28,116 nucleotides of DNA from Bordetella parapertussis (GCA_945895265.1 CAMDEF010000048.1:1-28116); one strand, 5' to 3'. Shown: positions 1 to 8,635, counted from the stretch's first letter. Notes: generated from the sequence alone by a model not told the origin. Numbers and translations are program-made.

Positions 1-670
1 TTGCAAGAAAGGCTGGTCGCTCGGCGGTGTGAATCACCCGCTCACCTGATCCCATGGCACGGTTTACTTTCTTGTTAAAGCCGACATCGGCCTTGACGGT
101 ACTGATCCGGTAATTCGCAAAGAGCACGACATCTGAGTGCTCTTGCAGTAGCGCTGAGGCGCGGGCGTGGAGCTTGACTACGTAACGGTCATAGGGGTCA
201 TGCTCAGGGCTATCAAAGCGCTTGATATCGGTGTGGGCAATTTGAACGACCGTCATGCCCCGGTCATCGCGCAAGGCATTGAGCCCCTCGAAATATTGAC
301 GCCACAGATTCAGCGCAGCCACGTACCCCTTGCCATACCCGGCATCTTCAATTGACGCCCAACCGTTATCGCGACAGGCCTTACCCCAGATCAAGGGCTC
401 AAGCCAATCCACGCTATCTATCACGACGGTTTTAAAGTCGTGCTCTTCGGTATAAAGCGCAGCAAGTGCGTCGAGCACTTCTTCAAAGGTTCGAGCCAGG
501 GGAAAGTGGTTCGCACTCAGGGTGCCTAGGCCATCCTCGGTCTGGATGAATACAGGCTTGTGTGCTTGTGCTGCGAACGTGGTCTTACCAACGCCCGCCA
601 CGCCATGGATGGTGATCCTGGGCGGCTTGGGCTGATTTGCACGGGTGAGTTGTGAGAGGGAGATTGCCAT
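1..670 (-). CDS. Phage-type RecA-like AAA ATPase (AAA_24 / nucleotide-binding family), C-terminus off the window
   Basis: An open minus-strand frame runs from an ATG at 670 to the left edge (223 codons seen). Residues 23-30 form a Walker A motif (GVAGVGKT, followed by T), and residues 81-88 give a Walker B-like strand (TVVIDSVD) followed by WLEPL. This layout matches single-domain RecA-like ATPases of phages and integrative elements, which act in recombination or replication (Sak4-like or AAA_24). The start codon overlaps the stop of the upstream gene by one base (TAATG), implying translational coupling in one operon. The family is inferred from the motifs and overall layout; the exact recombination partner is not known. 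Confidence 0.8.
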   Translation of the reverse strand, partial: MAISLSQLTRANQPKPPRITIHGVAGVGKTTFAAQAHKPVFIQTEDGLGTLSANHFPLARTFEEVLDALAALYTEEHDFKTVVIDSVDWLEPLIWGKACRDNGWASIEDAGYGKGYVAALNLWRQYFEGLNALRDDRGMTVVQIAHTDIKRFDSPEHDPYDRYVVKLHARASALLQEHSDVVLFANYRISTVKADVGFNKKVNRAMGSGERVIHTAERPAFLA

Positions 671-1194
671 TACGCCACCTCGCCAAAGTTACGGTCGTTG
701 CTAGCAGTCTGGCTATCAGGTGCTGTTACTTGCTCCAGCTTGTAAACAGGCTTACCTGTTTTGAGCGTTCGGGCAGGCTCAAACAATTGACGAATGCCTG
801 GCGGCCATGCCGTGTACTTAGCTTCTGACACCTTGATCTCGATCCCGACATAGTTGTCAGGATCTTCGCCCCACTTGCGTAAGGCTTCAACTGCTTCTTT
901 AAGCTTTTGCTGGTCGTACTCTGGGCGCTTTGGCAGATCTGCTGAAACAAGAAAGCCGTCGACCTCAAAGTTCACTTTGCCGGTTTCCTTACCGGCGACT
1001 CGCCGCAAGCACTGCGCCTGCTCACCAAGGCGGTTATGCAAGGCGTTTTGCAGGCTGCCGTGGTAGAGCGTTGCCGCCTCTTTGATCGCCGTGACCTGTC
1101 TGGTCATTCGACTGAGTTCACTTAGAGGCAGCTTATCTAGTTCAGTCATATACAGCTGACCAATTTCATCCAAAACATCGGGTTGGGAAGTCAT
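670..1194 (-). CDS. Conserved phage-element protein of unknown function, 174 aa
   Basis: A complete frame with a purine-rich ribosome site (AGAGAG) just before the ATG, coupled by a one-base stop/start overlap to the downstream ATPase gene. The protein is soluble, without a signal or membrane segment. The N-terminal half (about residues 1-60) is predicted mostly helical and rich in Leu and charged residues. The C-terminal half contains a Lys/Glu-rich helix followed by a beta-rich part. Tight coupling with a RecA-like ATPase suggests a role in the same DNA-processing step, for example as a partner or loader, but this is inference from position only. I do not recognise a named family. Confidence 0.65.
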   Translation of the reverse strand: MTSQPDVLDEIGQLYMTELDKLPLSELSRMTRQVTAIKEAATLYHGSLQNALHNRLGEQAQCLRRVAGKETGKVNFEVDGFLVSADLPKRPEYDQQKLKEAVEALRKWGEDPDNYVGIEIKVSEAKYTAWPPGIRQLFEPARTLKTGKPVYKLEQVTAPDSQTASNDRNFGEVA

Positions 1195-1207
1195 GAGTTC
1201 TCTCTTT

Positions 1208-1711
1208 TCAGTGGGGTTTATGACGAGTTGGCGCAGGCTGTGCGATGCGCAGTTGGGTCCGGATTTCCGGAGGCTTTAAGGTGGTGCTTGAACGCATCGC
1301 GAGGTAGCGGTAGTGGTCGTCGTCAACCTTCTGGCTAAACAGGTGAACCAAACCAAGTTCACAGGCGATCCACGCACGGCGGGCCAACGAATGAATTCGG
1401 GCGCGCTCTTTGGTAGGTAGCCCGCTGCTGCTTTCAGAGCGGTCGCGCAGCAACAGGCCCTCGTGGTACTGAATGCAGTGACCAACCAGTGCGCTGGCGA
1501 TCCAATCACACAATATGGAATCAGTAACAGCGACACTGGGTGCATAAATGGGTCGAGCACCTCCGTACGGCTCAGGTTCAGCTTGACCATAATGAGTCCG
1601 TGATATTTCAATGAGTCTCTGTGGCGCTAGCAATGGAAGCTCCCTTAGGTGTGAATGGATCGAATCGCATGATTTACGACTCGTTTTGCTTGAGGATTTT
1701 TTGGAGGGCAT
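1208..1711 (-). CDS. Hypothetical protein, 167 aa
   Basis: An open minus-strand frame lying between the sigma-like gene (32 bp upstream) and the 174-aa gene (13 bp downstream), in the same direction. The N-terminus is very rich in Ser and Lys, the middle is helical (around residues 60-125), and the C-terminal tail is Pro/Arg/His-rich. There is no signal peptide and no motif I can name. No strong ribosome site precedes the ATG at 1711, so the true start may be further in. It is accepted mainly because it fills the operon gap neatly and no better frame exists there. A second overlapping minus frame (1276-1611) is regarded as a shadow. Confidence 0.5.
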   Translation of the reverse strand: MPSKKSSSKTSRKSCDSIHSHLRELPLLAPQRLIEISRTHYGQAEPEPYGGARPIYAPSVAVTDSILCDWIASALVGHCIQYHEGLLLRDRSESSSGLPTKERARIHSLARRAWIACELGLVHLFSQKVDDDHYRYLAMRSSTTLKPPEIRTQLRIAQPAPTRHKPH

Positions 1712-1743
1712 GTGAGTTATTACCGCTGGATGACTTTTTTTTC

Positions 1744-2424
1744 TCAGACCACTTCGCGTAGACCGAACATGCGCAGGTGCATGCGCAGGTCATGGACGCG
1801 TCGGTAGAAAGAGGCATTGGTCAAACCAGATGCAACACAGGCGGCAGCGATATCCGAGTGCTCAAATAGCAAGTCAAGCAGGACAGACTGTTCGCCGTTC
1901 ATGAATGAGATGGCTGACTGCAGGTCATGTAACGCCATCCCGTCAGTAAATACGTCGAAATTTGGGTTACGTTTAAAATCGATGGCATCTACGTGCTCAT
2001 CAATTGATGTTGGTTTCGCCGAATCTTTATCTGAGTCGTTGGCGGCTGTCATCATCTTCGCTGCAGTATCGACATCCGTATACAGCATGCGCTGCTTGAT
2101 TACTACATCGAGCAATTCAACGGCACGATGCCTTGATACCATCCCAGTAAAAGTTCCAGGACTACCTTTGCTAGGGTCGAACTGGTGCCTGTGCTCAAGC
2201 AGATCGAGTATTAACTCCTGCTGAATGTCCTCACGCTCGGCTGGTGATAAGCCGTGGCGAGCAGTCAGTTGATGGGTCCGTGTCCTTGCTGCTTTGACAG
2301 CGGCTTCAAAATACGGATCGTTTGCGCATTGAGCGATTGAATACCCTTTTGGGGTACACGCAGTAACGTCGTTAAGGCTTGGGCACGGCGTCGATGACCG
2401 TGCTGAGCAGCTTTGATTTCCCAC
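1744..2424 (-). CDS. Sigma-70-like (ECF-type region 2/4) regulatory protein of the element, 226 aa
   Basis: The start is GTG at 2424, with AGGA about nine bases upstream. Residues 50-110 resemble sigma-70 region 2: a helix with the acidic run AEREDIQQELILDLLEH, then QFDPSKGSPGTFTGMVSRHR, the usual position of core-binding and -10 recognition helices. The C-terminal 50 residues (LHDLQSAISFM to the end) resemble region 4, with a helix-turn-helix (DIAAACVASGLTNASFYRRV). Proteins of this kind occur in phage-like elements and may activate element genes; the direct target is not visible. The first 160 bases of the gene overlap the out-of-frame tail of the broken primase, so the N-terminal 40 residues may not be original. 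Confidence 0.6.
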   Translation of the reverse strand: MGNQSCSARSSTPCPSLNDVTACTPKGYSIAQCANDPYFEAAVKAARTRTHQLTARHGLSPAEREDIQQELILDLLEHRHQFDPSKGSPGTFTGMVSRHRAVELLDVVIKQRMLYTDVDTAAKMMTAANDSDKDSAKPTSIDEHVDAIDFKRNPNFDVFTDGMALHDLQSAISFMNGEQSVLLDLLFEHSDIAAACVASGLTNASFYRRVHDLRMHLRMFGLREVV

Positions 2425-3518
2425 GATGAAGATTCCTGTTTTGATTCAACAGGGGTACCCGCTGCGCCAGCTAGGATGAACAGTTTGCCTCGGGCTAACC
2501 AATCATTCCAAAGCCATGTAATCGCCTCAGGTTTAATTGTTGAGGCTTTAACCAAATCAATCTTGCGACTGACTACATGCGTCGACACGGCGCTTTTGTT
2601 TGCTAGTGGGGCGTTCTCTGGCGGCATTGCCATTACTCGCTCTATCGCCTGTTTAACGGCCGCTAAGCCACAATGCTGATGCATGTCGTTGAAGTCTGTA
2701 GCCTTATCGGGTCTGTCGTCTCCGAATGACGGTATTACAACCATTCCGCCATTGTTTTGTGCAGCAAGGTTTGCCGCTGAACGACCAGGATTATTAGGTG
2801 ATTTATAGTCGTCGTCAGCACAGACAATTAGCTTTGCATGTGGAAATTTATCTCGCATTGCCTTGGTGACGTTCTCGAGATTGCCGCAATTAAACGCCAC
2901 GGCTACCGCATAACCTGTCGCCTCGTAAACCGATGCGCCCGTAGCAAATCCCTCGGTTATGCAAATTATGTCGTTCGGCTTTCCAATGCTGAAATATCCG
3001 CCCGTAATCTGTCCGCCAGATAAAAATCTCTTTTCACCATTGGGGGCGATAAATTGAAGTGAGCAAATATCGCTTTTTATTCTAATCGGGATAACTAGCT
3101 TTCCCTCCGACAGTTTGACCCCGTGCGGCTTGATGCCCTTGCGTTTCAAGTAAGGATGATCCTCTGAGGCTTGCGCTGCCTGTTTCCATATTTCAAGGGC
3201 GCTTGAGGCGGCGGCGGCGTATCTAGCTTTACGCTCTTGGTCAGCTTGCGCTTGTGAAATTGCAATCTGACGATCCACGGCTATACGCTCGGCTGGCGTG
3301 TATTGCATTTTAGCAAACCAAGTGTCGCTTATATCGGTTGACCAGTCGCCATACGATCCGCCATCGCCCTCGGGAAATAGTCGACACCATGCAGCGTTGT
3401 TGCTTTGACCTTTCCCTTTGCTTGGAAAACGCATAAATTTATCGGGTTCAATTCGATCTGGCGGCTCTAGTCCGACGTCTCGCATGGCCTGTTTGAATTG
3501 CTCAGTAATATTAGGCAT
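2265..3518 (-). pseudogene. TOPRIM-domain primase/helicase, truncated inside the Walker A motif
   Basis: The start at 3518 has a strong ribosome site (GAGGGGG). Residues 1-70 form the N-terminal region of the element primase family. A TOPRIM domain follows, with the catalytic Glu at 189 (ICITEGFATG) and the acidic pair at 235-237 (VCADDD). The protein then enters a RepA/RecA-like helicase domain but stops matching just after GAAGT (residues 351-355, codon ending at 2454), where a P-loop would continue GKT. The remaining 62 residues look like chance coding, and their DNA also encodes the start of the sigma-like protein in another frame. A deletion that removed the helicase domain is the simplest explanation. 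The TOPRIM part might still be made. Confidence 0.75.
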
Positions 3519-3647
3519 CTCGCATGCCCCCTCGCTGAATTAGCCGTGTTGCTAAGTGACTGGAAATCACTCGCCAGCATGCAAGGAAAACAGTTATTTG
3601 CTTGGCTATGGTTTTTAACTTGAGTGTAAAATGAAGCCTGACTAGGG

Positions 3648-3681
3648 CGCTCACTTTGGTTATTTCGGGGTGAGCGTTTTT
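3648..3681 (+). terminator. Rho-independent terminator-like hairpin, plus-strand orientation
   Basis: CGCTCAC (3648-3654) pairs with GTGAGCG (3670-3676) and is followed by a run of T (3677-3681). It lies directly after the alpA stop codon but its T-tract points along the plus strand, where no gene is visible upstream. It may insulate the element operon from plus-strand readthrough, or be a leftover of a lost gene. Confidence 0.45.
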
Positions 3682-3884
3682 CATTGCTGCGCCCCCCGTT
3701 GCTTACCTAACCATTGGTCTATCTCGTCGGCATCCCAGACGGTAGTGTTTTGGCCTAACTTAAAGGGGGCGGGAAATTTACCCTCTTTAACCCAGCGCCA
3801 TACACTTGCTGGTGAAACGGGTAATAAACCTTGATTGTTTTTTGTAGTGGCCAGCTTGGCCATACGGTAGACACGTTGTTGCAT
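3681..3884 (-). CDS. alpA: AlpA-family phage regulatory protein / excisionase-like, 67 aa
   Basis: A small MerR-like winged-helix DNA-binding protein. The diagnostic segment is LLPVSPASVWRWVKEGKFPA (the helix-turn-helix) followed by PFKLGQNTTVWDADEIDQWL, matching AlpA/Prophage CP4-57 regulators. In P4-type elements such proteins control integrase expression and excision. An upstream in-frame ATG at 3959 would add 25 residues, but the ATG at 3884 has GGAG seven bases before it and gives the usual family length, so it is preferred. It lies between the integrase remnant and the primase, the standard place in satellite elements. Confidence 0.85.
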   Translation of the reverse strand: MQQRVYRMAKLATTKNNQGLLPVSPASVWRWVKEGKFPAPFKLGQNTTVWDADEIDQWLGKQRGAQQ

Positions 3885-4205
3885 ATCGAACTCCAACTGT
3901 TCGCATGCAAGGCAAAAAATAGGCTCGCATGCGATTACGCATGAAAGCCTTGACCTCACCTTTATCGTAGTAAGTCCCTAGAGCGTTATTGCTTTACGCT
4001 TGGAACGTATTCATTTATGCACCGTTATATAGTCAAAGGGCTTTAGTCTTCAACCGATATCGTGGCGTTTGCCACGGTCTGAAGTAATTCTACATCGCCT
4101 CATAGCGAATCACACAGAAAGATTTTATCTGTATTAAGGGGTCTAAATAAAAGAGGCTTGTTTAATTAAGAGGGCTAAATAAACTGATGTAATCTCGCAA
4201 CATAT
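3885..4205. other. Non-coding gap between alpA and the integrase remnant (321 bp)
   Basis: I find no supported gene here. It holds two GCATGC palindromes (3903-3908 and 3927-3932), a short perfect hairpin CGTGGC-gttt-GCCACG (4061-4076), and an AT-rich end with two similar copies of CTAAATAAA-type sequence near 4142 and 4174. It must contain the alpA promoter and perhaps regulator sites. Confidence 0.5.
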
Positions 4206-4911
4206 TCAGTTTGCAGCCTTCTTTTTCAATTGAATGACGTTGTTTCCTCGCTTGGGGGAGGCGTGCATAAACTTAGACCAGTCTTGCATCATGGCTCGGC
4301 GTTTCTCAAATTGTGCGCCACGCTCGTATGACTGGGTCGTTGCGTTGCCTACTCGGTGCGCTAGGGCATGCTCTCGTAATTCTGTCGGGTAGTTTGTATT
4401 CTCTTGCGCCCATGTAGCGAACGTCGAGCGTAAACCATGCGGCACAATCGGCTTCAATCACTCGCAATACGTCAGCTAAAGCTATATCTCTGACATGCAT
4501 CGAACCAATTTTGGGATAGGCGTAAGTCGCTAAAGTGTTTTCCCATTGTTGGGCGTTTTTGTCTCTCCATTCTGACCGATGCGTTTCCATATAAGCCTCA
4601 GCGCAGCGCTTAAATGTCCACTCAACAATGGCACGCTTGGCCTTGCGTTCTGCAATCGGATTTTTGCCACTCTTGATCTCATCCTTGGCGGCTCTCGCAC
4701 GCTCATGCGCCGTTGAAAGTGTCGTGTCGGGATATGAGCCTAAGCCTATTTCAATACGCTTTGAACCCATCTTGGTTCGCAATATCCAAGAGCGTGATCC
4801 GGTGTCGCTTATGTTTAAACCTAACCCAGCTACCGTACCAACCAAATGCATACCCGCCCCCGCCAATCTTTTAACCTCAAGTGCACTTAATGCTTTCGCT
4901 ACTTTAGGCAT
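4206..4911 (-). pseudogene. int: P4-type tyrosine integrase with an internal deletion
   Basis: The N-terminal part begins with ATG at 4911 and shows the arm-binding DUF4102-like domain (MPKVAKALSALEVKRL, then ILRTKMGSKRIEIGLGSYPD) and the start of the core-binding domain up to LADVLRVIE (about residue 154). The frame then changes near 4450. The next recognisable part, in another frame (4206-4457), is the C-terminal catalytic segment VPHGLRSTFATWAQE with part of the Arg/His/Tyr active site. Normal members are about 400 residues; here roughly 130 residues, including the first catalytic Arg and the Lys region, are missing and the frame is broken. It cannot make a functional recombinase. Confidence 0.85.
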
Positions 4912-4931
4912 GATTCGACTCCCTGTTGTTT

Positions 4932-4980
4932 ATCCCGCCATTCATCCCGCCATAAAATATTGTAATTGGATAGGACGGGA
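4932..4980. repeat. Short direct repeats upstream of the integrase, possible arm or regulator sites
   Basis: ATCCCGCCAT occurs at 4932-4941 and again at 4944-4953, twelve bases apart, and a related inverted form (GGACGGGA) lies at 4973-4980. They sit between the integrase start and the tRNA attachment region, where integrase arm-binding sites are expected. Role inferred from position only. Confidence 0.35.
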
Positions 4981-5042
4981 AAATACATCAGAATTCTAAC
5001 TCCCATATGCGAGAGTGTTATCTATGGGGGGATTTAAGGCGT

Positions 5043-5157
<115 letters not shown>

Positions 5158-5448
5158 GGTGCGTGCAATTGGGGGATCAATCGCGGGTAGGGCGGCGTTG
5201 CGCCATACCTTGGTCAAGCCAAACATTCTAGCAGAAACAGTGATTCATTTGATCGAAACCTAAAACCTCGCCTCAATGGGACAAGGGGCATTGAATCTAG
5301 TCAGAAAGCAAAGTTTAGGCAGCCTTTTCTTGCTATTTGGCTCTTTTGTGAGGCCTGTGTCACCTTTCAAATTGCTCAAAGGGCGCGTATGCGGAGGCAA
5401 GCCGTTAAACTCGACATCACACCGATACCCATTTTTGAGACTATCGCT
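5158..5448. other. Non-coding gap between tRNA-Ser and yaaA (291 bp)
   Basis: I see no real gene. It must hold the tRNA promoter on the minus strand (a TAGAAT hexamer lies at 5226-5231 on that strand, about 70 bp before the tRNA) and the yaaA promoter on the plus strand, which I cannot locate with confidence. Confidence 0.4.
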
Positions 5449-6219
5449 ATGCTTTTTGTATTATCCCCAGCAAAAAAACTTGATTACGACTCGGCACTGC
5501 CAACTGATCTGCACACGCAGCCCTTGTTTGTAGACGAAGCAGCACAGCTGATTAAGGTGCTGAAAACGCAATCGGCAGATGACGTGGCGTCTTTGATGGA
5601 TTTGAGTCAAGCTTTAGCGCAGCTAAACGTTGAACGCTACGCCACCTGGAAAAAAACCTTTACGCAAAAAAATTCACGTCAGGCTGTTTTGGCGTTTAAC
5701 GGTGACGTGTACGAGGGCTTGAACGCGGCCACGCTCAAAGAAAAGGATTTGCAGTGGGCGCAAGAGCATGTAGCGATCTTGAGCGGCCTGTACGGCGTGC
5801 TCAGGCCGCTCGATCTAATGCAAGCCTACCGCCTTGAAATGGGCACCAAGCTTGAAAACCCGGGCGGGCCTAATTTGTATGCCTTTTGGAAGACAACGAT
5901 TGCCCCATATTTAAACGAACGCTTAGCAAAAGAAAAAGCACCGGTATTGGTGAACTTAGCCTCAGAAGAGTATTTCAAAGCCGTCGACCTTAAAGCCTTA
6001 AAGGCGCGCATCGTTCAATGCGTGTTTCAGGACGGCAAAAACGATGTGTACAAAGTCGTGAGTTTTCATGCGAAGCGTGCACGTGGTCTGATGGCACGTT
6101 TTGCGATCGAGCAACGCGTGAGCAAACCAGAAGATTTGAAAAAATTTGATAGTGAGGGCTATGCCTATGTCGCCAGTTTGTCGACTGCAGACAAACTCGT
6201 GTTTCGGCGCGCAGGTTAA
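5449..6219 (+). CDS. yaaA: Peroxide stress protein YaaA (DUF328), 256 aa
   Basis: YaaA is a cytoplasmic protein that lowers intracellular unincorporated iron and so limits Fenton damage during hydrogen peroxide stress. The start chosen at 5449 gives the canonical N-terminus MLFVLSPAKKLDYD. The ATG at 5389 would add 20 residues that the family lacks. Other family hallmarks are the central FNGDVYEGL, HVAILSGLYGVLRPLDLMQAYRLEMG, LASEEYFKAVD and the C-terminal VSFHAKRARGLMARF. The length is normal for the family. It is followed after three bases by the GTG of the patatin gene, so the two were probably one transcript before the insertion. Confidence 0.95.
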   Translation: MLFVLSPAKKLDYDSALPTDLHTQPLFVDEAAQLIKVLKTQSADDVASLMDLSQALAQLNVERYATWKKTFTQKNSRQAVLAFNGDVYEGLNAATLKEKDLQWAQEHVAILSGLYGVLRPLDLMQAYRLEMGTKLENPGGPNLYAFWKTTIAPYLNERLAKEKAPVLVNLASEEYFKAVDLKALKARIVQCVFQDGKNDVYKVVSFHAKRARGLMARFAIEQRVSKPEDLKKFDSEGYAYVASLSTADKLVFRRAG

Positions 6220-6222
6220 ACG

Positions 6223-6879
6223 GTGCGTCATAAAGAGGTACAGGCTTACCCTCGCGTCGCGCTCGTGTTGCAAGGTGGTGGTGCGCTTGGCTCATACCAA
6301 GCGGGCGTGATCGAAGGTTTGTACGAGGTTGGGATTACCCCAAACTGGGTTGCCGGCATTTCAATTGGGGCGTTGAACTGTGCGTTGATGGCGGGTAATG
6401 CGCCCAAGCAGCGAGTCACCAAGCTCAAAGAATTTTGGGAAACTATTTGTCGTCCTCCGTCTGTTGCGGCAACCGCCGTGTCGTCGATGTTTGACATGCT
6501 TGGGCCGGCGGCTCATGCCTTGCGCAACTATACGCAAACTCAAACTGAAAGAATGTTCGGCTCTTTTGCCGCGACCCAAACGATGCTTGAAGGCCAGTCT
6601 GGTTTCTTTACACCACGCCCGTTAGCTCCTGGGGGCGGTGGTCTGGCCTCAACAAGCTATTACCATACAACTCCACTCATTGCGACCTTAGAAAAATTTG
6701 CAGACTTTGACTGTAACAATAGTCAAGACATGCGAGTCTCGATCGGCGCGACTAATGTCATTACAGGTAACTTTGTGTACTTTGACAACACTGAAGTGAA
6801 ACTCAATCCAAAACATTTTTTGGCTTCTGGAGCGCTAGCGCCCGGTTTTGCGGCCGTTGAAATTGATGGTGAATTTTAT
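6223..6879 (+). pseudogene. Patatin-like phospholipase, 5' part (interrupted by an IS)
   Basis: The N-terminal 219 codons, starting with GTG at 6223. The oxyanion loop (LVLQGGGALGSYQAG, about residues 14-28) and the nucleophile elbow GISIG (about 46-50) are intact. The last matching residues are EIDGEFY (ending at 6879), just before the catalytic Asp motif. Frame and content continue at 8704 with WDGG. Patatin-like enzymes are serine/aspartate acyl hydrolases acting on phospholipids. This half carries the Ser but not the Asp of the dyad, so any truncated product should be inactive. Confidence 0.9.
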
Positions 6880-6896
6880 CGGATTTGCGCGTAAAA

Positions 6897-6916
6897 CCTC
6901 GCCGTTCAGGGCGGGG
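6897..6916 (+). repeat. Left-end hairpin of the IS200/IS605 element
   Basis: CCTCGCC (6897-6903) pairs with GGCGGGG (6910-6916) with one G-T pair around a six-base loop. Subterminal imperfect palindromes of this kind are the TnpA recognition structure in the family. A second perfect hairpin, GGAAGGC-acc-GCCTTCC, lies at 6927-6943. Confidence 0.7.
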
Positions 6917-6944
6917 ATGTAAGCGCGGAAGGCACCGCCTTCCA

Positions 6945-7338
6945 TTCTTTGGCTTTCAATTTGGCGTAATGCTTGCTATTACTTAATATTGCAAATAACG
7001 AAAATTGGCGCGCTGCCGCAGTTGCATCATGCAAAGTGACTTGGCGACCACAAAGCGCCGCCCCACAGTTTTTTGCGGATGATTGGATCATTCTTTTTGC
7101 GAATCATAAAGCTAGAAATACCCTTGAGACTATTCACGAGTTTTGACACGGCCACTTTGGATGGATAGTTCACCGGCAGGCGTATGTGATCGTCTTCTTT
7201 TTCAAACTCGATAAGCGCTGACTCGAAATCAGTGCAAACGCTAGCAAGTATCGGGCGTAGGTCGCACAGTATTTTCTTTTTGAATCCATCACGTCTATAT
7301 ATTGTTACAAAGAACCAGTTTTTGTTGCAAAGACTCAC
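6945..7338 (-). pseudogene. tnpA: Decayed TnpA (Y1 HUH transposase of IS200/IS605)
   Basis: The readable part matches TnpA: FFVTIYRRDGFKKKILCDLR near the start, then DDHIRLPVNYPSKVAVSKL, LVNSLKGISS and KKLWGGALWSPSHFA. The HUH motif, normally His-x-His, is His-Ile-Arg, so one metal ligand is lost. A TGA follows SHFA at about 7026. Beyond it, degenerate sequence (CGSAPIFVI, then two stops) covers the place of the C-terminal catalytic Tyr helix, which is not recognisable. It is non-functional, so the element could move only with a TnpA supplied in trans. Confidence 0.85.
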
Positions 7339-7417
7339 TGAATTTGTATCTTACAAATACAACTTTTACACAGGTGAGTTGGTGATCTACCTTGATAGCG
7401 CAAATATAATTCAAAGT

Positions 7418-8635
7418 ATGAAACGTTTGCAGGCTTACAGATACGAATTGATGCCAACCGGCGACCAAGTGCGCGCTATGCGCAGATTCTCTGGCTCGTG
7501 CCGGTTTGTCTATAACAAGGCTTTAGCACTGCAAAAAGAGAATCACGAAGCCGGTAATAAATTCATCGGGTACGTAGCCATGGCAGCCAAGCTCCCGGTT
7601 TGGAAGCGCGAAGCCGCGACTGCATGGCTGAAAGAAACACCCTCACAAGCATTGCAACACGCCCTGAAAGATTTAGAAAAAGCCTTCAAGGGCTTCTTTG
7701 AAAAGCGTACTGGCTTTCCACGTTTCAAGAAAAAAGGGAGTGGTGACAGTTTCCGCTATCCTGAGCCAAAACAGATTCAATTAGACCAAAGCAATAACCG
7801 TATTTTGTTGCCAAAACTTGGCTGGCTGCGTTACCGCAATAGCCGTAAGGCACTTGGTCAGGTGCGTAACGTCACCGTGAGCCACTCAAGTGGCAAATGG
7901 TTCATCGCGATTCAGACCCAACGCGAGCTTGAACAGCCCTTACCAACCACCACAATGGCGATTGGTATCGATGTCGGCCTTGCACGTTTCGCGACGCTGA
8001 GTAACGGCCGCTATATTGCCCCACTGAATAGTTTCAAGACGCACCAGCAACGACTTGCGCATTATCAGCGCCGTATGAGTCGTAAACAAAAGTTCAGCAA
8101 TAACTGGAAAAAGGCAAAAACTAAAGTTCAGAAGCTTCACACCGCTATCGCGAATGCCAGAAAAGATTTCCTGCATAAGACCAGTACCACGATTAGCCAA
8201 AACCACGCGCTCGTATGTATTGAGGATTTGCAGGTCAAGAACATGTCGCGGTCTTCTAAGGGTAATCGCGAGCAGCACGGTAAAAAAGTAGCGCAGAAGT
8301 CTGGCCTAAACCGTGCCATTCTTGACCAAAGCTGGGGCGAATTCAGAAGACAACTCGACTACAAAGTCCAGTGGAACGGCGGCATAGTGTTGGCCGTACC
8401 ACCTCAGCACACAAGCCAAACGTGCCCGGCCTGCGGCCATGTATCAAAAGAAAATCGACAGACTCAGGCGAAATTCCTGTGTGTCGATTGCGGCTACGAA
8501 AATCACGCTGACGTCGTCGGTGCGATAAATATTTTAGAGCGGGGATACCGCTTGTTAGCCCGTGGAGAGTCGGTGCAGTCAGACCGCTCGATGAAGCAGG
8601 AACCCACCGAAGTGACTCAGGCAGCTTTTGCCTGA
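7418..8635 (+). CDS. tnpB: TnpB, RNA-guided endonuclease of an IS200/IS605 element, 405 aa
   Basis: TnpB proteins are small RuvC nucleases guided by an omega RNA made from the element's right end; they are ancestors of Cas12. The start at 7418 gives the usual N-terminus MKRLQAYRYELMPTGDQ, and the longer open frame upstream (from 7232) is antisense to tnpA. The RuvC triad is intact: Asp185 (AIGIDVGLARF), Glu269 (VCIEDLQVKNM) and Asp365 (HADVVGAINI). The zinc ribbon has Cys336, Cys339, Cys355 and Cys358 (CPAC, CVDC). The length is typical. The reading frame ends about 70 bases before the right end, which probably overlaps its guide RNA. No defect is visible, so the nuclease may be active although tnpA is dead. 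Confidence 0.93.
   Translation: MKRLQAYRYELMPTGDQVRAMRRFSGSCRFVYNKALALQKENHEAGNKFIGYVAMAAKLPVWKREAATAWLKETPSQALQHALKDLEKAFKGFFEKRTGFPRFKKKGSGDSFRYPEPKQIQLDQSNNRILLPKLGWLRYRNSRKALGQVRNVTVSHSSGKWFIAIQTQRELEQPLPTTTMAIGIDVGLARFATLSNGRYIAPLNSFKTHQQRLAHYQRRMSRKQKFSNNWKKAKTKVQKLHTAIANARKDFLHKTSTTISQNHALVCIEDLQVKNMSRSSKGNREQHGKKVAQKSGLNRAILDQSWGEFRRQLDYKVQWNGGIVLAVPPQHTSQTCPACGHVSKENRQTQAKFLCVDCGYENHADVVGAINILERGYRLLARGESVQSDRSMKQEPTEVTQAAFA

Noticed and set aside
7232..7417. N-terminal extension of TnpB
   Set aside because: The extra 62 residues are antisense to the tnpA remnant and unlike TnpB; the family start is at 7418.
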